Assembly: GCF_015291625.1 (NCBI RefSeq)
Contig: NZ_CP030047.1
Span: forward strand, 3,658,001-3,722,000
Direction: 5' to 3'
Length of the DNA stretch: 64,000 bases
Origin: Bradyrhizobium sp. CCBAU 53421
Lineage (GTDB): Bacteria; Pseudomonadota; Alphaproteobacteria; Rhizobiales; Xanthobacteraceae
Program-made: the position numbers and the translations under genes
Shown here: piece after piece, positions 1-8,695 of the stretch
Layout: each line of letters begins with the position of its first letter
How positions within the stretch are numbered: position 1 is the first letter of the stretch
The notes under the pieces: generated by a model
The model's input: only the letters and a program-made list of their open reading frames with translations
Told to the model about the DNA's origin: nothing
Database searches by the model: none

Positions 1-1043
1 GTTTCGCGCTCTAGGTGGGGAAGCAGGGCGTGCCATAAGCGACCATTTCGCGACGAGGTACCAGCCTTCTCAATTTCGTCGACGAGGACGACAGGATTCG
101 CGACATGCATCTGGCTAATTGCTCGCACGGGTACCGATGGAGTCGTATTGCCCCAAGCCTTGGGGCTCCCGCCGAACATGTTGTCGCTCGCACCACCGCC
201 ATCGTAACAGTATACGCCGATGCCGAACAAATCACTGAAAAGTCTGCGGACCAGGCGCGTTTTGCCGGCGCCCGCGGGACCCATCAGCAAAATCGGCGAC
301 AGTCGTACTGGCTCACCTTCGCGGAAGTCGCGCAAAAGCAGGTCGATTGCGCCAACTGCGTGAGGGTATTCTGCGATCAATTTCGCGCGCACCATGCTGA
401 CGTCGCGAGCAAGTCGCAATGGCAGCTTAGCGCCGACCAGGTCATTGTAATCGGTTTGGTAGTGATTGAGCTTGGTTGCCTTTTCCTTTGGCATAACCAC
501 GATACTCAACTTATCTGACTCAGTCCCACCTTCGTTATGTACGCGCGTAGGCGGTAGACTCTCCGTGCGATCAATCAGGTCCAACTTCTGGAGCTCGGTA
601 ATCCGAAAGATGTTGTCATCAGTGCCGGCGAAATCCCCACGCGCCGAGCGCCGCCAGGCGCTAAGGCGTTGAAGAATGCAATCCTTGGAGGAGATTTCCG
701 ACGACCATCCCCATAGATGATCAATTGCATATACAAGCTGCGGCAAGACGATCTCGAATGTCTGCGGTTCGGTTGGATCGACCGCCAGCATCAACGCACT
801 GAGCGCCTCCTCGCCGCGACCTCCGGCGAATAAGCGGTCCGCAAGTGTTCTACACGCCTTGTGGCTGGGCTCTTTCTTCCCCGACCAGAAATCCGTAGCA
901 ACGTCGTTCCGTCGCGCGCCGCTGATTTCCTTGATGCGCAACCAGAAAAAGCCCGCGGCGTACCGCCAATCGCGCTGCAACAAGAGCGATATCGGTAGGG
1001 GGATTGATGATAGAGTTTTGGGCGAGCGGTCGCGTGCAGTCAT
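1..1043 (-). CDS. AAA+ family ATPase, C-terminus beyond window
   Basis: The minus-strand frame stays open from ATG at 1043 to base 1, so about 347 residues are seen and the C-terminus lies outside. A purine-rich ribosome site (GAGAAAGG) sits 5 bases before the ATG. The N-terminal half is a basic helical region. The P-loop ATPase core follows: Walker A GPAGAGKT at bases 258-281, and Walker B-like VVLVDEIEKAG near bases 70-100. The DEIEKAG form resembles the Lon/ClpX-type AAA core, but no protease domain falls in the visible part. It is probably a cytoplasmic ATP-driven remodelling protein; the substrate is unknown. The frame is clean throughout, so this is not a relic. Confidence 0.85.
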   Translation of the reverse strand, partial: MTARDRSPKTLSSIPLPISLLLQRDWRYAAGFFWLRIKEISGARRNDVATDFWSGKKEPSHKACRTLADRLFAGGRGEEALSALMLAVDPTEPQTFEIVLPQLVYAIDHLWGWSSEISSKDCILQRLSAWRRSARGDFAGTDDNIFRITELQKLDLIDRTESLPPTRVHNEGGTESDKLSIVVMPKEKATKLNHYQTDYNDLVGAKLPLRLARDVSMVRAKLIAEYPHAVGAIDLLLRDFREGEPVRLSPILLMGPAGAGKTRLVRRLFSDLFGIGVYCYDGGGASDNMFGGSPKAWGNTTPSVPVRAISQMHVANPVVLVDEIEKAGTSSRNGRLWHALLPHLERE

Positions 1044-1550
1044 ACCAACCTTTCTCAAATCTCAATGGCGGAGCTCGAATCGAAGCTCGGGTTGTCTCAG
1101 GTGCGCCGCGACGACAGCAGTGCTCGCAGCTTCTCGCCTTCAAGGTCGTTGCATTCTCGCTGCATGTCACAGAGTCGGCGAGCACATCCGGGTAGCGCGC
1201 GCGAGAGCGCGGGCGCGTGACGTTGGTTCATTCGTTAAATCCGTTGCTGTAGGTGCGAAGAAGTTCTGACGGACGGCAAGCCGGGAGCGCGCGTAAGGTC
1301 CCGGCTCGCACAGCGTGAGTCCAAAAGCGGCAATCTATCGTGCGCGGCCCCGAAGAGGTGGCCTCCGCAAAAGCTCAGCCAAGACGTGGAAACCTGACGA
1401 TCGAGTAGAACTGGTGGCGCCCGGTATGTCTCGGCATCACCGGCCATGAGGTTCGGCAGATTGTGCCGTTACGTAATGGGAGATGAACCGGAGCAGTGAA
1501 GCGAGCGTCGGGGCCGAGGCCCGCCGGTTGTGAGCCTTGGAAGAGCACTC
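1044..1550. other. Intergenic, no gene recognised
   Basis: Short ORFs on both strands look like chance frames. A very GC-rich alternating stretch lies around 1195-1220. It contains the promoter region of the minus-strand ATPase gene. Nothing else is supported. Confidence 0.5.
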
Positions 1551-2009
1551 TCAAAATGGATCGTTGCGCCAGAGTAGCCAAAGGTCGTGGCATTGCGGAT
1601 CGATTTTCTTGCGACGACGCAACGCGGAAGCGATCAGAGCCGTCGACGCACGATCATCTTCGAGGAAGCAGCACAGCACTGAGGACATCGCAACATCTGT
1701 CATAGGATCGACCATTCCATGAAACTTGAGAACACGAATAGCGACGCCTATGGCTGCTGCGGGATCTCCGGTCAGGGCCCGCAACCAATCGCAATCGTTG
1801 ATTGGTTCTGTCCGCAATAGGACGGCGCGGATTCGCTTCACATCTCGTCGGTCGAGATCTTGAGGAAGCCGAGTTCGCCACCAGACGAGTGGAGAAAGCT
1901 CAATTGAGTTTTGGAACGTGCTTGATCGCGGTGAAACTTGCTCTAAGGCATCCAACCGAGAAAGGCTGCTTGGGGCGAGGCTGTGTGCAGGAGTGCTCTT
2001 TACAGGCAT
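1551..2009 (-). CDS. Small protein of unknown function (about 152 aa)
   Basis: I do not recognise the family. The product reads as a compact soluble protein: an S/P-rich N-terminus, a basic Arg-rich stretch, then a helical part with the patch GDPAAAIGVAIRVLKFHG, and a C-terminus with several Trp and Cys. I placed the start at ATG 2009 because AAGGGA lies about 10 bases upstream; the frame extends 14 codons further to an ATG at 2051 with no ribosome site. It lies in the same orientation as the ATPase and the DUF6634-like gene. The clean composition and ribosome site support a real gene; no function is inferred. Confidence 0.6.
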   Translation of the reverse strand: MPVKSTPAHSLAPSSLSRLDALEQVSPRSSTFQNSIELSPLVWWRTRLPQDLDRRDVKRIRAVLLRTEPINDCDWLRALTGDPAAAIGVAIRVLKFHGMVDPMTDVAMSSVLCCFLEDDRASTALIASALRRRKKIDPQCHDLWLLWRNDPF

Positions 2010-2153
2010 GCACGATTTTCCCTTGGAACGGGGTTGATCTAACTGAAACATGAATAGATGGGTTAGGCGGGACCGATTCGTTGATCGTGATGGGCGCCAA
2101 GATCTGGCACGCCGAGAGGGCCCAAGAGCGTTGCCACAGCTATGCAGTGGCCG

Positions 2154-2480
2154 TTACGTATTTGCGATTCCGGGGGTCAACTGCTTGCCTAGACGATAGA
2201 ACCCTGACCACGTACGAGCCCATCGCTTGTCGGGGTCGATCAGCACCAATTCTGACGTATGGACGTTCGAGCAAGAGCCAAGCGTTGGATGTTGATGTAC
2301 CGATCCCTTCAAGCAAGGTGCGGGCAGGAAGGCGAACGACCATCGGTCGAGCAGCGGAGAAGCCTGCAAATGCGCTTCGGAAGGCAGTGAGCCTTGGCTC
2401 GAATTGCGCAGATCGTTGACGAGCTTTTCCAGATCGCGGCAGAGGGGGGCGACGCTGTGAAAGGGAAGGGTTGCGGACAT
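2154..2480 (-). CDS. DUF6634-like small protein (108 aa)
   Basis: The sequence carries the pattern I associate with the rhizobial family DUF6634: an early helix (CRDLEKLVNDL), the segment SPLLDRWSFAFLPAPCLKG, a HPTLG motif, and the closing RWARTWSGFYRLG. No enzymatic role is known to me. The ATG at 2480 is preceded by GGAGAG at a normal distance, whereas the 53 codons of open frame upstream look non-coding. It sits 144 bp upstream of the unknown gene at 1551-2009 in the same orientation, so the two may be co-transcribed. Family assignment is from memory of motifs. Confidence 0.65.
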   Translation of the reverse strand: MSATLPFHSVAPLCRDLEKLVNDLRNSSQGSLPSEAHLQASPLLDRWSFAFLPAPCLKGSVHQHPTLGSCSNVHTSELVLIDPDKRWARTWSGFYRLGKQLTPGIANT

Positions 2481-2904
2481 TGCACTCTCCGAGGTTAGAA
2501 ACGCACATTGGTTCGCTTGCCGTCCAGATCGCGAGCACCCGGACGACAAGAGGTCAGACGACCAGCAGTCAGCCGGTCGAAGATTGGGAGGTTCCTTGGG
2601 CCACAGGTTGGAAGCCGCACCCTTGCGTTTCAGCGGCATGTGCGCTGAAGGGGTTCGGTCTGGGCTTTAGGGGAAACTTTCAAGCAATGAGGTCGAACGT
2701 TATCTCTCGCCGGGCCGCCGGGTCGTGGAGCCAGCAAACGGCACGATGCGATTGAACTTGGATTTCCTGAGTTCTAGTCTCGTTGCCCAAAGCAAGGATT
2801 CTATTGCTTCGGGAACGCTTGGGCGGGGCATCAACTGCTCGCCGGCAGTTCTTCCTCAGCGAGTGGATGTACCGTATATAACATGAAGACACTTATAGGA
2901 CAAT
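2481..2904. other. Divergent intergenic region
   Basis: Separates the minus-strand DUF6634-like gene from the plus-strand XRE regulator. The last 40 bases are AT-rich (around the gtatataac at 2873-2881) and probably hold the regulator promoter. No ORF here is convincing. Confidence 0.4.
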
Positions 2905-3153
2905 ATGTCCGCTCAAATAATGGTTAACGCGGCTCAATTGCGTGCCGCACGGGTCTGGCTCTCGATGAGTCAGGACGAGGTCGCGGCCGCAGCGGGACTG
3001 ACCAGGCAGACCATCGTCCGGCTGGAGCAAGACACATCTTCGGCCCAAGAGCGCACGCTCCGAGATGTGCGACGAGTTTTCGAGGCGAGGGGCGTCGAGT
3101 TCTTGTTTCGCGACGGCGTGGGAGTAGGCATCTGTGCAGAGCGCTCGGGCTGA
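2905..3153 (+). CDS. XRE/Cro-CI family helix-turn-helix regulator (82 aa)
   Basis: Residues 9-65 form a helix-turn-helix of the XRE class: LRAARVWLSMSQDEVAAAAG, then LTRQTIVRLEQ as the recognition helix. The C-terminal stretch VRRVFEARGVEFLF is the short strand-and-helix ending common in rhizobial single-domain XRE proteins. It has no sensor domain, so it is probably a DNA-binding repressor acting alone or as a dimer. The start at ATG 2905 has AGGACA just upstream. No toxin or partner gene is adjacent, so an antitoxin role is not supported. The target operator is unknown; autoregulation is possible. Confidence 0.85.
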   Translation: MSAQIMVNAAQLRAARVWLSMSQDEVAAAAGLTRQTIVRLEQDTSSAQERTLRDVRRVFEARGVEFLFRDGVGVGICAERSG

Positions 3154-3365
3154 CCCGTCCGTCCATGAAGCGCGTCGCCAGGGCTACCACGCAGCCGCTG
3201 CGTTAGCCGCTCCTGTCCGCACATCGCCGAACGACATGGTTGCGGGGGCGATGCTAGCAGCTCACAAGGGCAGAAGCGGAAGTCGGCATCTGCTTTACTC
3301 GAAAGAGCCATCCGCGCGACGCTTCGGATCAAGACCAGATGCCGTGGCCGCGCGGTCCGTTCACG

Positions 3366-4196
3366 TTAACTCCTCGGTCGCAATTCATACTTTTCTTCCA
3401 AGTCGCTCGTTACAGCAATCACAAGGTCGGTCTTGATTCGCATTATCCAAATCCATCCCTCTTCGATTATCGTGAAGACGATGAAGAGACCAAGCGGCAG
3501 AATGGCTGAGAACTGCCCACTAGAAATTTTTGGATAAAGTTGCGTCAATGTGCTTGCGAGAAACACGCGCGCATTATCGAAGAATACGACCGCATTTAAA
3601 ACTAAGAGAACTAGACCCATCGCCCCAAAGCGAAGCCATTGCCAATGTCCAGAAATGTACTCAACGAAAGCATCTAGTCTCTCAAGCGAGAAGAAGTCTT
3701 GTGGCGCCGTCCGATAGATCTCCTTCGATTCCACAATTGCTGGCCCAATTGCCGCCAGCAACCAGCGCCAAGCAAATACGTTGACTGCAATAAACATGGT
3801 CAAGATCGCAGCAAACCGCCGTTCACTTCCGATCGCCCATACTAAGGACAAGCTCACGAGAATGATGAGTACGATTACGCCTTTGTCTGACGGTCGAAGC
3901 TTTCCCTCGGCCGGAGCTGTAGCATACACAAGCTCCTGCAGGTCAGTGTCATGGTTGAGGCCCCAGACCCACAAAAAATAGTAGACGATCATCGTGAGTT
4001 TGAGGCCCTTCGTCGGATCGATCGCACTGATGACGTCGGGAATTGGAAAAGTGGCGAACGTGAGGAACGCGTAAACCGTTGCCAACGTCATGGCTCCCCA
4101 CGAAACAGCACTTCTCGCTTGCCGTCGCCATTCAGTCACTCCGAGATGGCCTGACCTTAGCGACCGAGCTTTCTTGCTACGAATTCGGCGAAGCAA
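3366..4196 (-). CDS. Six-helix integral membrane protein, unknown function
   Basis: About 276 residues with a basic cytoplasmic N-terminus and roughly six hydrophobic segments: near TLATVYAFLTFATFPI, LTMIVYYFLWVWGL, VIVLIILVSLSLVWAIG, FAAILTMFIAVNVFAW, FGAMGLVLLVLNAVVFF and LPLGLFIVFTIIEEG. A soluble loop of about 35 residues lies between helices four and five. I see no transporter signature or catalytic motif. The start is uncertain: a TTG at 4196 follows a strong GGGAGGGGG, and the frame extends to another TTG at 4214. It lies alone between intergenic stretches, in the same orientation as the ABC operon but separated from it by the hairpin at 4310. Confidence 0.65.
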   Translation of the reverse strand: MLRRIRSKKARSLRSGHLGVTEWRRQARSAVSWGAMTLATVYAFLTFATFPIPDVISAIDPTKGLKLTMIVYYFLWVWGLNHDTDLQELVYATAPAEGKLRPSDKGVIVLIILVSLSLVWAIGSERRFAAILTMFIAVNVFAWRWLLAAIGPAIVESKEIYRTAPQDFFSLERLDAFVEYISGHWQWLRFGAMGLVLLVLNAVVFFDNARVFLASTLTQLYPKISSGQFSAILPLGLFIVFTIIEEGWIWIMRIKTDLVIAVTSDLEEKYELRPRS

Positions 4197-4309
4197 CGCC
4201 CCCTCCCAATCCAACAGCTATAAATCAAACCTATAAACTGAACGTCATTCATGCAACCATACCGAGTGGCGGTTCGAGCGTCGCCTTGTCAAAACGCGAC
4301 TAGCGTTCT

Positions 4310-4338
4310 ACGTCCGCTTCTTGAGCGGGAGCGGACGT
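4310..4338. repeat. 9-bp perfect inverted repeat (hairpin)
   Basis: ACGTCCGCT at 4310-4318 and AGCGGACGT at 4330-4338 are exact reverse complements with an 11-base loop. It lies between the membrane-protein gene and the osmoprotectant operon, both read leftwards, so it could act as a terminator for the ABC operon that ends at 4456. Similar GC-rich hairpins are scattered in rhizobial intergenic DNA, so a dispersed repeat is an equal possibility. Confidence 0.5.
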
Positions 4339-4455
4339 TCGCGGCGAACGGGCGGTGACGCCAGCGCCGCAACGTTAAGGCGGACTCGCTATTGGCTTAA
4401 ACCGACTCGTTTCTGCTCTTAGGGCACAACCATTTTAAACACTCTGGGCCTGCAC

Positions 4456-6015
4456 CTACTTTCCGCCGATCCTCTGCCACAGCCAACGCGTCACCGCGGC
4501 AGGCGAGGATTTCGCATTGCTGCCACTGGCGCGCAAATTGGCTTCGCGCATCGTCGCGATGTCGATCCGGCCAAGCAGCGGCTTTAGCGACTCCTGCAAC
4601 GCCGCATCATGCGCGCGCCGTGGCGCCAGCAGCAGGACCGCATCATAGGGCGGGATCGCGTGCTTGGGATCGGGCAGCGTCACCAGGTCGTATTCCTTGA
4701 TCCGCCCCTCGCTGGTATAGCCCGCGATGACGTCGACGTCGCCGCTAGCTACTGCCGCATACATGAAATCCGGCTGCATCTGTCGTTGCGTACGGAATGA
4801 GAGGTCGTAAGCCTTTTGCAGGGCGACCCATTCGGGGCGCGAAAAGAACTCGTAGTCGCCCGCAATCGACAGCGTCGGCGCGTGTGCCGCCAGGTCAGTG
4901 ATCGAATGAATACCCAGTGCATCGGCGCGCTGCCGCGGCATCACCAGCGCATAGGCGTTCTCGAAACCGAGCGCGCCGAGCAGGGTGATGTCCTGCTTTG
5001 CCAGGATCTCCTTCAACTCGGCGAGCAATGCTTCGCGCGGCGGCAAATCGGTGCGGTGAAACTGGTTCACCCACAGCGTGCCGGAATAATCCACATAGAC
5101 GTCGATGTTGTTGGCCGCGAGCGCTTGGAAAATCACGCTGGAGCCGAGGCCTTCGCGCGTCGAGGCCTGCAATCCTGCCGCCTGCATCCGCTGCTCGATC
5201 AGCGCGGAGAGCACATATTGCTCGGCAAACGTTTTGGCGCCGACGAGGTAGGTTGACGGTGCTCGTGCCATCGAAGGGATCAGCGTGGCCGCGACCAGTG
5301 CAGCGATTCCGACGCTGCCGAGCATGGTGTGGAGGCGCTTGCGCTCACGCAATCCGCGCTCGATGAGCGTTAAAAATTGATCGACCGCGAGCGCCAGCAG
5401 CGCCGAGGCGACGCAGCCGAACAGCACGAGCACCCAGTTCTGAGTCTGTAATCCGGCGAAGATATAATTGCCGAGGCTGGTCTGCCCGATCGGCGTCGAC
5501 AATGTCGCGGTCCCGATCACCCACACCGCCGAGGTGCGGATCCCGGCCATGATTACCGGCAGCGCCAACGGCAATTCCACCGTGAACAGCGATTGCCGTG
5601 GCGTCATGCCTACTCCTTGCGCCGCCTCAAGCAACGCGGGATCGACGCCGTTCAGGCCGGTGATGGTGTTGCGCAGCACCGGTAGCATCGAATAGAGCGC
5701 GAGCGCCAGCATGGCGGGCAAAAATCCGAACGCGGAAAATTCGAAGCCGAGCCAGCGAAGCGTTAACGAGGCAATGGCGAGCAGAAGCGGGTAGAACAGC
5801 GCGAGCAGCGCCAGCCCCGGCACGGTCTGGACGACGCTGGCGAGACCCAGCAGGATGCCGCGGATCATTGCATGATTGCGGGTGAGGATCGCGAGCGGCA
5901 GGCTGATCACGAGCCCGAGCGCCAGCGCAGCCAGGCTGACGTGAACATGGCTGCCGAGATAGTCCGGCAGGTGCGCCGCCGCGTCGCGCCAGCGAGGGTC
6001 GGACAGGAAACTCAT
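4456..6015 (-). CDS. Osmoprotectant ABC transporter, permease/substrate-binding fusion
   Basis: A 519-residue fusion of two ABC components of the OpuB/OsmF quaternary-amine uptake class. Residues 1-220 are the inner-membrane permease, with the coupling motif EAAQGVGMTPRQSLFTVELP. A further hydrophobic segment near residue 235 anchors the second half. Residues 250-519 are an OpuAC/ProX-type binding domain (GAKTFAEQYVLSALIEQ, then VYVDYSGTLW, a hallmark of the family). The likely substrate is glycine betaine, choline or a related compound, for osmotic protection. The start codon overlaps the stop of the upstream ATPase gene by 4 bp, so the two are translationally coupled. Fused permease-receptor proteins of this kind are known in this family. 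Confidence 0.92.
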   Translation of the reverse strand: MSFLSDPRWRDAAAHLPDYLGSHVHVSLAALALGLVISLPLAILTRNHAMIRGILLGLASVVQTVPGLALLALFYPLLLAIASLTLRWLGFEFSAFGFLPAMLALALYSMLPVLRNTITGLNGVDPALLEAAQGVGMTPRQSLFTVELPLALPVIMAGIRTSAVWVIGTATLSTPIGQTSLGNYIFAGLQTQNWVLVLFGCVASALLALAVDQFLTLIERGLRERKRLHTMLGSVGIAALVAATLIPSMARAPSTYLVGAKTFAEQYVLSALIEQRMQAAGLQASTREGLGSSVIFQALAANNIDVYVDYSGTLWVNQFHRTDLPPREALLAELKEILAKQDITLLGALGFENAYALVMPRQRADALGIHSITDLAAHAPTLSIAGDYEFFSRPEWVALQKAYDLSFRTQRQMQPDFMYAAVASGDVDVIAGYTSEGRIKEYDLVTLPDPKHAIPPYDAVLLLAPRRAHDAALQESLKPLLGRIDIATMREANLRASGSNAKSSPAAVTRWLWQRIGGK

Positions 6016-6812
6016 CCTGCGCTTGCTCCCGAGAGCAGGACGTTCAGGCGCTCGGCCTGGCGCCTGGGCGTGCGCAAGAGCTCCGCCACATACGGGTCAC
6101 TGTTGTTTGACAGCTCAGCTGGCCGGCCTTGCGCCACAACCCGTCCGGCCCGCATCACCGCGATGCGATCGGCAAGCAGCAAGGCCGCCGTCATGTCGTG
6201 GGTGACCATTACCGTGGTCAGGTCGAGCCTGCGATGGAGGGCGCGGTACTCTTCACCGAGGGTGTCGCGGGTCAGCGGATCGAGCGCGCCGAAGGGTTCG
6301 TCCATCAGCATGATACGGGGACGCGCGGCGAGCGCCCGCGCCACGCCTACACGTTGCTGCTGCCCGCCGGACAGTTCATGCGGAAGGCGATCGCGATGGA
6401 GGGAGCGATCGAGCCGCATCAGGTCGAGGAGCTCATCGACCCGCGCGGCGATCTCGGTGGCGGGCCAGCCGAGTAGTCTCGGCGTGGCGGCGATGTTGTC
6501 GGCGACGCACATATGCGGAAATAGCCCGCCACTTTGGAACACGTAGCCGATGCGCCGGCGCAAGCGCACCGGATCGAGGTCGCGCACGTCCTCGCCCTCC
6601 ACCATGACGCGGCCGCTGTCGGGGTCGAGCAGGCGGTTGGCGAGCCGCAGCAAGGTGGATTTTCCGGAGCCGGAGGCCCCGACGATCGCCAGGAATTCCG
6701 TCGCGGCAATATCGAGCGAGACATCGTCGACGGCCGTGACGCGTTCGGCGCCATGACCCGTGGCAAAGTTCTTCCCGACATGGGCGTAGGCGATCAGCGG
6801 TGCGAGTGCCAT
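6012..6812 (-). CDS. Osmoprotectant ABC transporter ATP-binding protein
   Basis: A 266-residue ABC ATPase: Walker A GASGSGKST near residue 43, Q-loop in IGYVFQSGGLFPHM, signature LSGGQQQR, Walker B IMLMDEPFGALD and the switch histidine in VMVTHDM. FQSGGLFPHMCV and GALDPLTRDTLGEEY fit the OpuBA/ProV subclass, without the C-terminal CBS pair of some ProV proteins. It powers the permease-receptor fusion encoded immediately downstream, with which it overlaps by 4 bp. The promoter should lie in the 30-100 bases upstream, where a long palindrome is found. The ribosome site at ATG 6812 is weak. Confidence 0.92.
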   Translation of the reverse strand: MALAPLIAYAHVGKNFATGHGAERVTAVDDVSLDIAATEFLAIVGASGSGKSTLLRLANRLLDPDSGRVMVEGEDVRDLDPVRLRRRIGYVFQSGGLFPHMCVADNIAATPRLLGWPATEIAARVDELLDLMRLDRSLHRDRLPHELSGGQQQRVGVARALAARPRIMLMDEPFGALDPLTRDTLGEEYRALHRRLDLTTVMVTHDMTAALLLADRIAVMRAGRVVAQGRPAELSNNSDPYVAELLRTPRRQAERLNVLLSGASAG

Positions 6813-6840
6813 GGTTGGATACCAGTGCGCTGGTGGCTAG

Positions 6841-6891
6841 AATCCGAAGTTCGCTTCATTCTACGGTAGGCACGTTAGCGAACTTCGGATT
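6841..6891. promoter_or_regulatory. 15-bp perfect inverted repeat upstream of the osmoprotectant operon
   Basis: AATCCGAAGTTCGCT at 6841-6855 is the exact reverse complement of AGCGAACTTCGGATT at 6877-6891, separated by 21 bases. The nearer arm begins 29 bp upstream of the ATPase start. It could be a pair of operator half-sites, an mRNA hairpin in the 5' leader, or a dispersed palindromic element. The long arm and wide loop are unusual for a simple operator. Confidence 0.55.
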
Positions 6892-7185
6892 GGAAGGACA
6901 CTAGCGAGTCTCTGCGGCTCGCCGCGACGCGCGGCAAGACGGCTGGTGGTTTGAGACAACAAAATTGGCAATGCGTCACAGGCGCGCGCGTACGAAACGT
7001 ACCGTCGTGACGCGATTAGAATGCTTGCCGAAGGTTCGTGCTTGCTCGTCCGTTCCGTACAAAGCTTGTTTGCGCGGCGATCGCGAACAATGCGACGCGG
7101 CAATCACCATAACGCAGCGGCACCACTTGCCCTGCTGTTGTTCGCCGCGGTCTTTCGCACCCAGATTGCCGCGCAATATACTCGC

Positions 7186-7470
7186 TCAGTTCCAACTTGG
7201 CCGGCCGCTCCGCAACAGCTGCTGATAGCCATGGCGAGCCGCCCACTTGGCACGATCGAGATGGCTCTCGTATGCGCCGCGCGCACGCTGCGGTTCATGT
7301 TCGGGATCGATGTGCAACACGATCTTCGCGACTTCTCTCCAGTCGGCGCCTGCAGCATCTGCGTCCAGAAGGCGCATATAGGTGACGGCGTGTTCTTGGT
7401 CGTAGGGCGTCAGGATCGAACTCGTCGGCGCTGCATCGTTGATATCGGGATCAAGCGGCGTATTTTGCAT
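7186..7470 (-). CDS. DUF2285-like small protein (94 aa)
   Basis: The N-terminus (LDPDINDAAPTSSILTPYD) and the segment ADWREVAKIVLHIDPEHEP, then SHLDRAKWAARHGYQQLLR, match the short rhizobial proteins I know as DUF2285. Such genes are usually found among replication and transfer genes of integrative conjugative elements, where they are thought to be small DNA-associated or regulatory proteins. No conjugation gene is adjacent here, so it may be the survivor of a decayed element. The ATG at 7470 has a purine-rich upstream sequence. Family recognition is from motif memory. Confidence 0.7.
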   Translation of the reverse strand: MQNTPLDPDINDAAPTSSILTPYDQEHAVTYMRLLDADAAGADWREVAKIVLHIDPEHEPQRARGAYESHLDRAKWAARHGYQQLLRSGRPSWN

Positions 7471-7742
7471 GGTGATCTTCCCAAGACGAGATCTATTCAG
7501 TGACGGGGCTTGGCTGACTGAGGGTGGGGGTGCGCAGGCGTCAGGTCAAGGTCTCATCTGCGCAGCGCATGGTGCTCCTGACCTGCCACTGAATTTTCAT
7601 ACAGCGGCAGTTAGAGTCTCGGGCCTCGTCGCCACCGCTAGCTGGATCACACGTCGTGGATCTTTGCAGGCCAGAGAGAAGCAAAAGTCCGCGCGGTTTG
7701 CGGGATTTCCCTGGTGGTCGAATGCGGATGGCCGTTCGTATG

Positions 7743-8648
7743 TCAAAGTTGGTGCAAAACGTACGACCATAGCGGCAAAGTCAAGAAAGAGAGGGATATG
7801 CCGAGACCGACCATCAGAGACACCAAAGGTGGGTTGAGGCCATGCTGCACGGCGACAATCGCGCCGCCAATTTGCGGACCCATTGCCGCCTCGAACAGTG
7901 TCACTCGCGTCGTTTCTTCCAGCGTGCCCAGAACGCCCAGATACACCAGCGCAAGGACGGCCGGCGCAAGAATCAGCTTGAAGCCAAGGCCAGTCGCCAA
8001 TGCGGTCCTAAGTCCGCCAGCTTGGTCGAACCTGAGTTGCAGCCCGACCGAGACCAGCGCCAGCGGCGCGAGCGTGTCACCGAAACGCTTCAATGCGTCG
8101 CCAAGCCAGCTGGGAAACTCAAACGGCATAAGAGAAAAAGCGACGGTCAAAGCGATCAGCGGCGGGAAGCAGATAATCCGCTTGACGATCTCAGCCTTTG
8201 AATCCGAGCCCGTCGAATAGATCGTTGCGACCGAAATGCCCAGCGTGCTTAGCACCAGATATGTGCCGAGTTGGTCGATCAGAATGCCAGTTGCCATGTC
8301 GGAGGCGCCGAAGAACGCTTCGATCATCGGCAAGCCGACGAAAGACGTGTTGGCGAGCCCACCCGAAAGCATCAGCGCCCCTGTCGTCTCCCGCGAGAAC
8401 TTCAAGCGGGTTGACAGCGCCCGGAAGAACCAAACGCCGAGGCCAAACATCAGCCATGGCATCGCGATGCTGAGCAGCAAAGACGCGTGCAGTCTGACGT
8501 TGTGGATCTGCAGAATGATTAGGGCCGGCAACGATATGTGAATGATGAATGCATTGAGAGCCAAATGGCCGTTCTCGGGGACTTTCTTGGCGGCGCGGAG
8601 GGCCACCCCGAGCAGCAGGCAAGAAAAGAGCAGAATGATGTTATTCAT
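7743..8648 (-). CDS. AEC (auxin efflux carrier) family transporter
   Basis: A polytopic inner-membrane protein of 301 residues with about ten helices. Family marks include the N-terminal ALNAFIIHISLPALI, the middle GGLANTSFVGLPMIEAFFG (the conserved N-x-x-F-x-G-x-P pattern) and the second-half APLALVSVGLQL. AEC carriers export small carboxylates or related anions; the substrate cannot be told from sequence. I start at ATG 8648, preceded by a G-rich ribosome site; the frame runs 45 codons further but that part is hydrophilic and overlaps the upstream gene. It follows the TauE/SafE gene by 47 bp on the same strand, so the two are probably one operon. Confidence 0.9.
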   Translation of the reverse strand: MNNIILLFSCLLLGVALRAAKKVPENGHLALNAFIIHISLPALIILQIHNVRLHASLLLSIAMPWLMFGLGVWFFRALSTRLKFSRETTGALMLSGGLANTSFVGLPMIEAFFGASDMATGILIDQLGTYLVLSTLGISVATIYSTGSDSKAEIVKRIICFPPLIALTVAFSLMPFEFPSWLGDALKRFGDTLAPLALVSVGLQLRFDQAGGLRTALATGLGFKLILAPAVLALVYLGVLGTLEETTRVTLFEAAMGPQIGGAIVAVQHGLNPPLVSLMVGLGISLSFLTLPLWSYVLHQL

Positions 8649-8695
8649 GCATCCCCCGAACATTTGCCTGTGGCTGTAGCCTCGAGCCGCGGCTC

